A stretch of DNA of 64,000 nucleotides, from assembly GCA_965214625.1 (NCBI GenBank), contig OZ243962.1, positions 1,364,001 through 1,428,000 of the forward strand. Reading direction: 5' to 3'. Below, piece by piece: positions 54,358 through 62,031 of this stretch; the first letter of the stretch is position 1, and each line of letters starts with the position of its first letter. The notes beneath the pieces are model-generated. The model searched no databases and had not been told where the DNA came from. It was given only the letters and a program-made list of their open reading frames with translations. Both the position numbers and the translations under genes were made by a program. Source of the stretch: G965214625 sp965214625. Its GTDB lineage: Bacteria; Pseudomonadota; Gammaproteobacteria; Arenicellales; Poriferihabitantaceae.

Positions 54358-56178
54358 TTATGGATGGAAACACGCGTATATTTTCTGGGCCAATTTCGGG
54401 CTGATTCCCGGAACATTTGATAACTCTTCGACGCCGGCACGCTTGATTTCCTGCAACCCCCCGAAATAGCGCAGCAAATGGCGTCTTCGCTTGTCTCCAA
54501 TTCCCTCGATCTGCTCAAGGGGTGAATGGGTTCTTGCCTTGGCACGTCGTTGACGATGACCCGAAAGGGCAAACCGATGCGCCTCGTCCCTGATTCTCTG
54601 TACCAGATGCGATGCCGCGGACGTTCCTTCCGGGATTATAGCCCGAGCACGATCAAGAAGGTGAAATTGTTCCTCTCCCGCTTTTCTGTCAGGGCCTTTC
54701 GATACCGCCATCAGGGTGACCATGCCGATAAGCTGCATCTCTTCGAATAGCGCTTTCGCCACACCAAGCTGGCCTTTTCCACCATCGATCATGACCAGAT
54801 CCGGCAACTTGCCCTCATTTTCCAACACACGTTTATATCGACGCATCAGCACCTGTTCCATCGCCGCATAGTCATCCCCCGGCTCGATCCCGGTAATATT
54901 AAAACGGCGGTAATCGGAGGGCACCTTGCCTTGGTGGTCAAAGACAACACAGGAACCGACGGTCCGCTCCCCCATCGTATGGCTGATATCAAAACACTCG
55001 ATCCGCTCCGGCACCTCCTGAAGCGACAGCAACTCCGCCAGTGCCTGGAACTGTTGATGGATCTGACGATGTTCATTGAGATATCTCTGCAAATAATCGG
55101 CGGTGTTCATCCGTGCAGATTCTATCCATCGGGCGCGATGGGCACGACAGCGATACTTGATGGTCACCTTGTTCTGCTTTTGAGTGGAAAATGCCTGCTG
55201 CAATGCCTTGCGGCTTTCTATTTTGTCGCTCAGCAGAATTTCTGCAGGCATCGGATTGCCGATATAGTTTTGTGGCACGAAGGCATCGAGCAGCTGTCCG
55301 GCGGTGTGGTCCAGCACATTGTGCTGCACCTGGAAATGGCCGCCAAGATTTCTGCCCTGGCGTATGGACACGACACCAAAACAAACCATTCCCGACTGAA
55401 TCGACACCGCGACAACATCGGCATCCCTGGAATCCGAAGACACATATTGTTTCTCTCTGATGCGCTGCAGCAAGGCAATCCGGTCACGATAGGCGGCCGC
55501 CGACTCAAAATCAAGTTCCGACGATGCCTTTTCCATTTTCCCCGCCATTTCCTCAATCAGCGAGGCATCCCGCCCGGCAAGCATGCTTTTTGCCTGACGA
55601 ACATCCTCCAGGTAATGCTGACGTGAAATCAGACCGACACAAGGCGCACTGCAGCGCTTGATCTGATATTGCAGACAAGGACGGGATCGATTTCGAAAGA
55701 ATACATCACTGCAGTGTCTGAGCCGGAATATCTTATGAAGATGCCCCAGCATCTTTCGCACTGCATCCGCATTCGGATAGGGTCCGTAATACTTTCCTGC
55801 CTGAGACCGCCGTCCCCGATAGAATGAAAACCGCGGAAATTCGTCCTGATCGGTCAATTGGATATAGGGGAAACTCTTGTCATCCCGCAACGAAATATTG
55901 TATCGGGGCTTCTTGTCCTTGATCAGGTTGTTTTCCAGCAGTAACGCTTCACTTTCTGTTCGCGTGCGCTGGGTCTCAGCCGCACAGATACGGGACACCA
56001 TCAAACGGGTCTTGGGAGTCAGCCCGGTCGAGCGAAAATAACTCTGTAGCCGCTTCTTGAGATTTCGGGCCTTGCCGACATACAGGGTTTCGCGCTCTGG
56101 ACCATAAAAAATATAGACGCCGGGTTTTTCAGAAACGGTCGCCAGAAAAGAAGCGGAATGAAACGGCTTGATACTCAC
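54358..56178 (-). CDS. uvrC: Excinuclease ABC subunit C
   Basis: A 606-residue nuclease that makes both incisions in nucleotide excision repair. The N-terminal GIY-YIG domain reads GVYIFYGPERETLYVGKARNLKKRL. A UVR motif near residue 210 (EEMAGKMEKASSELDFESAAAYRDRI, spread), the RNase H-like domain with CFDISHTMGE and MIDGGKGQLGVA, and C-terminal helix-hairpin-helix repeats (QIEGIGDKRRRHLLRYFGG) follow. Its ATG overlaps the stop of the uracil-DNA glycosylase gene by four bases. Confidence 0.97.
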   Translation of the reverse strand: MSIKPFHSASFLATVSEKPGVYIFYGPERETLYVGKARNLKKRLQSYFRSTGLTPKTRLMVSRICAAETQRTRTESEALLLENNLIKDKKPRYNISLRDDKSFPYIQLTDQDEFPRFSFYRGRRSQAGKYYGPYPNADAVRKMLGHLHKIFRLRHCSDVFFRNRSRPCLQYQIKRCSAPCVGLISRQHYLEDVRQAKSMLAGRDASLIEEMAGKMEKASSELDFESAAAYRDRIALLQRIREKQYVSSDSRDADVVAVSIQSGMVCFGVVSIRQGRNLGGHFQVQHNVLDHTAGQLLDAFVPQNYIGNPMPAEILLSDKIESRKALQQAFSTQKQNKVTIKYRCRAHRARWIESARMNTADYLQRYLNEHRQIHQQFQALAELLSLQEVPERIECFDISHTMGERTVGSCVVFDHQGKVPSDYRRFNITGIEPGDDYAAMEQVLMRRYKRVLENEGKLPDLVMIDGGKGQLGVAKALFEEMQLIGMVTLMAVSKGPDRKAGEEQFHLLDRARAIIPEGTSAASHLVQRIRDEAHRFALSGHRQRRAKARTHSPLEQIEGIGDKRRRHLLRYFGGLQEIKRAGVEELSNVPGISPKLAQKIYACFHP

Positions 56179-56858
56179 TTGATACGCCCGAGTTCAGCCG
56201 CAATACGCCTGAAGACAGCATGGAACATGGGCTGCGTGAGGCGTCGGGTTTGCGTGTTGTAACGACTGCAATGATAACTGTCGATCAGTCGCAAACCCCC
56301 CTCCAAACGGTGGATCACGTCATGTGCGAATGGATAGCGGTTCAGTCGGATGCCGAAGCATCGCAAAATGGCACGATGTGCCAGCGCACCCAGCGCCAGC
56401 ACGATCTTCAGATCAGGCTGCATCAGTTCCGCCCGAAGGAAATGGTTGCAGTTTTTTTCCTCATCGCCTGTGGGTTTGTTTTGAGGCGGAAGACATTTTA
56501 CTGCATTGGTAATGCGGCAATTTTTCAACCGCAACTGATCGGTCACCCTGCACGAGGTCGCCGCAGAAGAAAATCCGAACTGATATAACGTGCGGTACAG
56601 CAAAATGCCTGCATGATCGCCGGTAAAGGGGCGTCCGGTCGCATTGGCTCCGTGCTTTCCGGGTGCCAACCCAACAATCAGCAATGGGGCCTTGGGGTCT
56701 CCGAATGGAGGGACTGGCTTGCAAAAATAGCTGGGGGCAGATTGTCGCACCGTACGCAGATAACGGGAAAGCCGGGGACATTGAGTACAGCATGGGTCAT
56801 ACCATGCACTCGGCCAGTCCACTGGACAAGGCACTGAAATATTGCTGCTACTGGTCAT
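56175..56858 (-). CDS. Family 5 uracil-DNA glycosylase (UdgB type)
   Basis: About 227 residues. It removes uracil (and, in this family, other deaminated bases) from DNA. Family signatures are GLAPGKHGANATGRPFTGDH near residue 70, KCLPPQNKPTGDEEKNC in the Fe-S region, and YHCSRYNTQTRRLT near the end; CTQCPRL supplies further Cys for a 4Fe-4S cluster. Its stop overlaps uvrC by ATGA, which ties base-excision and nucleotide-excision repair genes in one transcript. The start at 56858 is an ATG; an in-frame GTG at 56900 is possible. Confidence 0.85.
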   Translation of the reverse strand: MTSSSNISVPCPVDWPSAWYDPCCTQCPRLSRYLRTVRQSAPSYFCKPVPPFGDPKAPLLIVGLAPGKHGANATGRPFTGDHAGILLYRTLYQFGFSSAATSCRVTDQLRLKNCRITNAVKCLPPQNKPTGDEEKNCNHFLRAELMQPDLKIVLALGALAHRAILRCFGIRLNRYPFAHDVIHRLEGGLRLIDSYHCSRYNTQTRRLTQPMFHAVFRRIAAELGRIK

Positions 56859-57427
56859 AAAAATACATTGCCGCTGGTATTCTATCCGACTTATAGACAC
56901 CGGAGCATATCTGAAGCCTGCTTGACCGCTATTTCATATTTTATTTTACTGCGGCTGATTCAACAGCAATCCTTATCTCCCCTCGATAGGCTAACCCAAG
57001 TCTGATGCTTCTGCGTACTCGCGCACGTACTGGACATGGCCTTATCCTACTTCAAATCTGATTGGGTAGACTGCTGGCCACGCCCTTCAGTTCTCCCAAT
57101 CCACCGCGTACCTCGGCCAGTGCCAGCAGGACAGGAACGGTCTTCAGATCGATTGAGGGCGGAAGGGCCGTCAGTGGGCATTCCATCATCAACACATCCC
57201 TTCTATGATTTTGCCAAATGGTATATGTTTTCGATTAATAGATATACGAAATTGGATTTTCGTATATCTATTAACCCCGTATTTGACTTCCAATCTGGCG
57301 AAAGACCCTGGTTTTGGATTTTGTTCGCCGCCCAAAATCAAGCTATCCACCGGATGGGCTGGCTATGGACTTGATCTTTTTGGGGATCATATACTTCGCT
57401 GCCCCGAGGAACACCAGGGATATACAG
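56859..57427. other. Gap with inverted repeat upstream of the glycosylase-uvrC genes
   Basis: About 570 bases. The left ~130 bases are AT-rich and should hold the promoter of the glycosylase-uvrC-pgsA transcript. The right part contains the 17-bp inverted repeat listed separately. No credible gene was seen. Confidence 0.45.
57235..57274. repeat. Perfect 17-bp inverted repeat with six-base loop
   Basis: TTAATAGATATACGAAA and its exact complement flank TTGGAT. The arms are AT-rich and there is no flanking T-run, so a terminator is unlikely. It lies ~150 bases from a degraded TnpB-like fragment and may be the subterminal hairpin of an IS200/IS605-type element or a strong operator. Confidence 0.7.
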
Positions 57428-57715
57428 TCACGCGAGGCTCGCGACCGCACCAGGACTATTCCCACTCGGCCCGGTTGCCAACCCACGTTTCAGGATATTG
57501 AGCAATGTATTTAAATCCGCATCAATCGCCGGTCCGCAGGACACGCAAGCATAACGCTTGCTCGACCTGATACCGCGACTCGATGACCACTTTGTCGTGG
57601 TCACACCCCGTTTGGCGAACCGACCGTCTTGGGCGCTCCTTTGATCAATAGAGCCCTCAAACTCTCGTGGCGCATCCACCACGCTATGACCCGTCCTGGC
57701 AACATAGAACTTCAT
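57428..57715 (-). pseudogene. Degraded TnpB/IS1341-type transposase C-terminal fragment
   Basis: The 95-residue frame ends with RYACVSCGPAIDADLNTLLN followed by ILKRGLA, which matches the C-terminal Zn-ribbon end of TnpB (FxCxxCG...DADxNAAxNIL), with one of the two CxxC pairs and the CGYE site altered. KWSSSRGIRSS just before is also typical. The RuvC-like core is missing, so it is a relic. Confidence 0.5.
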
Positions 57716-57790
57716 CCTGATCGCCTGGATTTGTCCGCCGGTTCATTGGATTCAAAGAATAGTCCAAATCACTCTTCTTGACATGGGGCA

Positions 57791-58453
57791 TCAGTCGTTG
57801 TCGCTGAGTCCAGCGCCCGCGCCGGTTTGACGTGACCAGTCCGTCACTTCAACATACGTCCGGTGAGCCAACTGCTCCAGTTGATGCCACACCGTGAGGT
57901 CGACCCGGATACTGCCCACCGTTGGCAACACCGCCTTCCCGGAAGACGGCAAGACGGTACGCTCGCAGACCAGTAATGGGCAACTGGGCGTCTGCAAGTG
58001 TTGCCGGTTGCCGTCTATGACAAGCGCATCCTTGAAAAAAATCAGCGTAACCTGCCTCCACTGCAAAGAGACCGATTGGCTGCGCTTGAGCAGCGCCTGC
58101 CCGAGAAAACCCGCCATCAACAGCGGATAGCGGATTGGACCCGTTTCAATCCGCTCTGTTTCCGGCTGGGTCATGCTATCGGCCAGTGTCGGGCCCATGG
58201 CGAGGGGATTCAGGCTGCCTTGCTTCGATTGCCACGGCAGTTCAAGATTTTGCGGTGTCGATACGGTCAACGATTGGCGGTCACTGCTCGCCAACAGATC
58301 AACCAATTCAACCAGCCCCCCCAAACCAAAGGTATTGAGCCATCTGACGGCCTTACCCGTCTCATCCGCCATCCCCCAGGGCAGACCGATACCCCTGGCG
58401 GCCTTGCGACAGGTCTGGTCAACCTGATTGAGGGAATACTCCCCGAATCGCAT
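57791..58453 (-). CDS. DUF3726-like protein
   Basis: A 220-residue protein. The N-terminus YSLNQVDQTCRKAARGIGLP with WGMADETGKAVRWL is, to my recognition, the pattern of DUF3726 proteins, whose function is unknown. There is no signal peptide or membrane segment. Its start lies 2 bases after the stop of the upstream 570-residue gene, so the two are translationally coupled and probably act together. Confidence 0.65.
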   Translation of the reverse strand: MRFGEYSLNQVDQTCRKAARGIGLPWGMADETGKAVRWLNTFGLGGLVELVDLLASSDRQSLTVSTPQNLELPWQSKQGSLNPLAMGPTLADSMTQPETERIETGPIRYPLLMAGFLGQALLKRSQSVSLQWRQVTLIFFKDALVIDGNRQHLQTPSCPLLVCERTVLPSSGKAVLPTVGSIRVDLTVWHQLEQLAHRTYVEVTDWSRQTGAGAGLSDND

Positions 58454-58455
58454 CT

Positions 58456-60165
58456 TTAAAATCCGTCCCTCGTTGCCGGTAACGGGGGGTATATCCAGTC
58501 ATCGGCAGCCATCGCTGACAACTCATCGGGAAAAGGCGCATGCTGATACATCGTGATCCTGACCCAACGGTCCGACCTGGGATCAAATTTATTGGCGCCG
58601 AAAAAAGAGAGTTTGAAACGCAACAGGTCGATCGGCTTCATTGCTGCGGCAATGAGGTTGTCCCTGATTTCCGCATACGACAGTTTTGCGGTGACCTGCA
58701 CCCGTCTTACTGCATGCCGATGGTGCGGATGACTGAAAAGAAACTCGGTCATGGTCTGTCTCGGTGACACTGACCCGAGTACCTCGTACAACTGTTTGAT
58801 ATCCCTTCCATAAGCCAGCGGCTGTTCCTTTTCAGCACCCGCTTCGTGGAATCTCTCGCCAAGCCTCGGTTCGAGCTTCTCCTCCGACACATACCAGAAC
58901 CGGGCACAGGCCTCTGTGTCCCGGTAATCCGTCTGCAATGCCCATTGGTAGCGGGCTTCAATCGCCGTTGCAACCTGACGCACCGTCTCACTGCCCTGAA
59001 CCGGGAAAGCATGGGTTTCATCTGCCGACATACCCTCAGACAAATCATCAACAAGGTCGCCATACGGTTCGATAACCAGTGAAACCAACAGCTCCTGTCC
59101 TTCGACTGACAAGCTGTTTTCAGACCAGTTGACCAGCTCATGCCACGGGTACATCCCATTTAATGGCATGCGTTGTATCCGTTTTTTCAGTTTTTCAAGA
59201 TCCCTTTCCAAGGCCTCAATTCTCCGCTTCTGTTGCGGATCAACAACATGCCAACTCTCGATGCCGAGCATCATTCTAGTCAACAGATCCCGGAAAAACC
59301 GTTGCCGGTCCGGTGTACAGGACTCAAGATTGCGAACCCGCCACAAGGCGGTTTCGCGCACCCAGACCCAGCGATGAACCAATGCCGGATGCAAGATCAG
59401 AAAAGGAGCCATCCCAAGACCGGTTGAATTGCCCACGCCCAGCCGTCGCTTCAGATCCGACTCCATCCTGACGGCTTTATCCGGCGCAGCCGCCTGCGCC
59501 ATGTGTTCGACGATATCGAGGGTAAATGCACGAATCAGCCACACGGCCAGCAACTCGACCCAAAAGGGTGCTTTAAATTCAGGCCGATCGGCAATCCGTT
59601 CCCGGTCGGACAAACCGAATTTCCCGTTACCGTAAACGGCCGATGTGCGCATCAGATAGCCGACACGGTCAATCAACGCCTGATCCGGCTGACAGCCCTG
59701 CGACAATCGTTCAACAACATGTTCAAACAGCCGTACACTGCGATTGGCCCGCGCCAGCACCAATTCGGTCTGATGGCAACACCCGGCTTCCTGTTTGGGA
59801 ATATTGTCCGCCAGCCGTGCCATCTGCTGCACGTCAGGCTCGCCATCATAGAGCGTGAAAGTCGCATCCCATTGTTCGGCGATCACCCGGTCAGATCGTT
59901 TTTCCGGAGGCAGATCGTGGGCGAAGCAAACCAGGCTATAGGTGCGACCCTGTCCACGGGCCGTGTAAATGGCCTGGCCGACCCCTTTGCGGTCAATCTG
60001 CCACCGTACCCTGGCAAACTGCCACCGATGCTGTTTCAAATAGCGCAACAGGGTCCGCATGAAACTCAGTCGTGTCTGATGGAAGCACCCCATGCGGTCC
60101 AGTCGCATGATCTTCTCGGGTGATCGCAATGGGATCTTGATGCTGGGACGGCGGCTCATCACCAT
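58456..60165 (-). CDS. Large uncharacterised protein paired with the DUF3726-like protein
   Basis: About 569 residues from the ATG at 60165 (60159 is also possible; the frame is open upstream to 60267). It is basic at the N-terminus (MSRRPSIKIPLRSPEKIMRL), has a GCFHQTRLSFMRTLLRYLKQ segment, a central coiled-coil-like stretch (RIEALERDLEKLKKRIQRMP) and Trp-rich parts, but no membrane segments. I do not recognise a domain. It is cotranscribed with the DUF3726-like gene. Confidence 0.6.
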   Translation of the reverse strand: MVMSRRPSIKIPLRSPEKIMRLDRMGCFHQTRLSFMRTLLRYLKQHRWQFARVRWQIDRKGVGQAIYTARGQGRTYSLVCFAHDLPPEKRSDRVIAEQWDATFTLYDGEPDVQQMARLADNIPKQEAGCCHQTELVLARANRSVRLFEHVVERLSQGCQPDQALIDRVGYLMRTSAVYGNGKFGLSDRERIADRPEFKAPFWVELLAVWLIRAFTLDIVEHMAQAAAPDKAVRMESDLKRRLGVGNSTGLGMAPFLILHPALVHRWVWVRETALWRVRNLESCTPDRQRFFRDLLTRMMLGIESWHVVDPQQKRRIEALERDLEKLKKRIQRMPLNGMYPWHELVNWSENSLSVEGQELLVSLVIEPYGDLVDDLSEGMSADETHAFPVQGSETVRQVATAIEARYQWALQTDYRDTEACARFWYVSEEKLEPRLGERFHEAGAEKEQPLAYGRDIKQLYEVLGSVSPRQTMTEFLFSHPHHRHAVRRVQVTAKLSYAEIRDNLIAAAMKPIDLLRFKLSFFGANKFDPRSDRWVRITMYQHAPFPDELSAMAADDWIYPPLPATRDGF

Positions 60166-60340
60166 GTGAAACAGATTGACTTGGGTTGTGTCGGTTTTAT
60201 CATATCCCGGCTCGCAGATGTCAGGGAAATCGCAATACAGGCAAACATGGAGGGACCACGAAACCATCCGATCGATTCAATCCCTGTCAGGCGCCGGACC
60301 CGACCTTGCAACCGGTTCGCGGCCAATACACAGAAATGAG

Positions 60341-60695
60341 GGGGAGCTGGTCGATAAGCCGGGTTCTGTCGAGGACAGCCATTCATCTGGGATGCCTGTC
60401 ACCAGGCACCTCTTGCAACCTACCCGGATCCGGCACGGGCCGTGCCATCGGATCCCTATTTGGTCTTGCTCCAGGTGGGGTTTGCCCTGCCGATGCTGTT
60501 ACCACCATCGCGGTGCGCTCTTACCGCACCTTTTCACCCTTACTGTGACATCCCGTAAGAGTCAAAGCGGTCTGTTTTCTGTGGCACTTTCCGTCAGTCT
60601 ACACTGCCCAGGCATTACCTGGCACCCTGCCCTGTGGAGCCCGGACTTTCCTCCCCATGATTGATGCATGGAGCGACTGCCTGACCAACTCCCGA
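60341..60695 (-). ncRNA. rnpB: RNase P RNA, class A
   Basis: On the minus strand the 5' end has GTTGGTCAGGCAGTCGC, the conserved P4 segment GAGGAAAGTCCGGGCTCC follows, and the 3' end is CGACAGAACCCGGCTTATCG, all hallmarks of bacterial type A RNase P RNA. Length (~355 bases) is typical. It is the catalytic RNA for tRNA 5' maturation. A promoter and an upstream terminator are seen just before it. Confidence 0.95.
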
Positions 60696-60699
60696 TCCC

Positions 60700-60728
60700 A
60701 GATTACTGTAGCCTGAAAAAAAATACAA
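60700..60728 (-). promoter_or_regulatory. Predicted rnpB promoter
   Basis: TTGTAT, a 17-base T-rich spacer and TAATCT precede the rnpB 5' end by 5-8 bases on the minus strand, the expected spacing for a sigma-70 promoter of this RNA. Confidence 0.6.
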
Positions 60729-60743
60729 TGCTTACCCGGCCCA

Positions 60744-60774
60744 ATAAAAAACCCATCTTGTTTCTGCGGATGGG
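60744..60774 (-). terminator. Intrinsic terminator upstream of rnpB
   Basis: On the minus strand CCCATC and GATGGG form a stem with an 11-base loop followed by TTTTTTATT. It separates the rsmI transcript from rnpB. Confidence 0.65.
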
Positions 60775-60988
60775 CCGGTCTTGATGGACCCGTTGATGAC
60801 GGTCCCCATTATCCGTTCGCAAAGGATCGCTCCCCGTGTCCCATGGGACGGACCGCCTCCGGACACAGAAACCGAATCGACGGGACACTGCCGGTCGGTT
60901 CAGCCGGACCGACGAGTGGGGGAATCGCCGCGGTCTCAACGGGTCATTGAAGATCGTCTCCGCCAGAACAGGGTCTGTACCGAAAAAA

Positions 60989-61843
60989 CTACGCCTTGCT
61001 TTTTTGCATCTCAAGGCCCATGCGATACAGGTCATTACGCCGGACATGGAAATATTTTGCAACAATTTCACACGCGGTTCTCAATGGCAATTCCTCGATC
61101 AACAGGCTCAATAACCGTTTTGCTTCATCGGTCTTCACCGGCTCCTCAGCCGAACCATCGAGCACGATGACAAATTCCCCTTTTCGAGAAATCGTGTTTT
61201 CCTGCAACCGCCGTGCCACCTGATCCAGGGACCCATAGTAAAAGGTTTCGAATTTTTTACTGATTTCCCTGCCGACACAAACCGCCCTGTCTGGTCCCAG
61301 ACAACGTCTTATGGAGTCAAGGCAATCCACAATCCGGTGACTGGATTCATAAAATATCAATGTCCGGCGTTCCGACTTCAATCCGGCAAGACGCTGTTCT
61401 CTGGCCGATTGCCGGGCGGGCAGGAAGCCTTCAAAGCAAAATCGGTCGGTTGCCAGGCCGGAGGCTGACAATGCGGCCGTCGCGGCACAGGGTCCGGGAA
61501 TCGGCACCACCCCCACCCCCTGGTGTATCGCCTCTCTGACCAGGCGATAGCCCGGATCACAGATCAGCGGTGTGCCCGCATCACTGATGACCGCGATATC
61601 CTTGCCTTGGTGTAACTGTTCCAGAATCCGGGGCACCTGCCCTTGTTCATTATGCTCATGAAATGATCTTGTTTTCGTTGAAATCGCATGATGTGCAAGC
61701 AAAATGGCCGCATGGCGGGTATCTTCGACGAGAATCAGTTCGGCCTGCTTCAGTGTCTGTATCGCTCTTTGACTGATATCGTTGAGATTCCCGATGGGGG
61801 TCGCAACAAGAAAAAGGGTTCCGGTTTTGCGGTTCATTATCAT
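60989..61843 (-). CDS. rsmI: 16S rRNA (cytidine1402-2'-O)-methyltransferase
   Basis: A 284-residue SAM-dependent methyltransferase of the tetrapyrrole-methylase fold. GTLFLVATPIGNLNDISQRA at the N-terminus, VEDTRHAAILL, ISDAGTPLICDPGYRLV, PIPGPCAATAALSASGL and FYESSHRI are the family motifs. It 2'-O-methylates C1402 of 16S rRNA. The divergent neighbour is lpoA, as in E. coli (yraL-yraM). Confidence 0.95.
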   Translation of the reverse strand: MIMNRKTGTLFLVATPIGNLNDISQRAIQTLKQAELILVEDTRHAAILLAHHAISTKTRSFHEHNEQGQVPRILEQLHQGKDIAVISDAGTPLICDPGYRLVREAIHQGVGVVPIPGPCAATAALSASGLATDRFCFEGFLPARQSAREQRLAGLKSERRTLIFYESSHRIVDCLDSIRRCLGPDRAVCVGREISKKFETFYYGSLDQVARRLQENTISRKGEFVIVLDGSAEEPVKTDEAKRLLSLLIEELPLRTACEIVAKYFHVRRNDLYRMGLEMQKSKA

Positions 61844-61940
61844 CGGATCGTGTCGTTCGGTTGAACAGGCCGTGGATGAATACGTCTTGTAGGTCTTGAT
61901 GCCTCATTTTACTCCGTCGCCATTCTTCCCGGGGGGATTA

Positions 61941-61967
61941 TTGCTTCTGGGCATTGAAGTATATAAT
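61941..61967 (+). promoter_or_regulatory. Possible lpoA promoter
   Basis: TTGCTT and a consensus TATAAT (61962-61967) are separated by 15 bases in the rsmI-lpoA gap, ~65 bases before the lpoA start. The short spacer makes this tentative. Confidence 0.35.
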
Positions 61968-62031
61968 TCCCCTCGTATACTTATGCACTCAGCAACCATT
62001 TATCACTGTATCGATCAAGGGATCCTGTTTA

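Noticed and set aside
60703..61071. 122-codon minus-strand frame between rsmI and rnpB
   Set aside because: It overlaps the rsmI 3' end, the terminator and the rnpB promoter and has an Arg-rich shadow-like composition.
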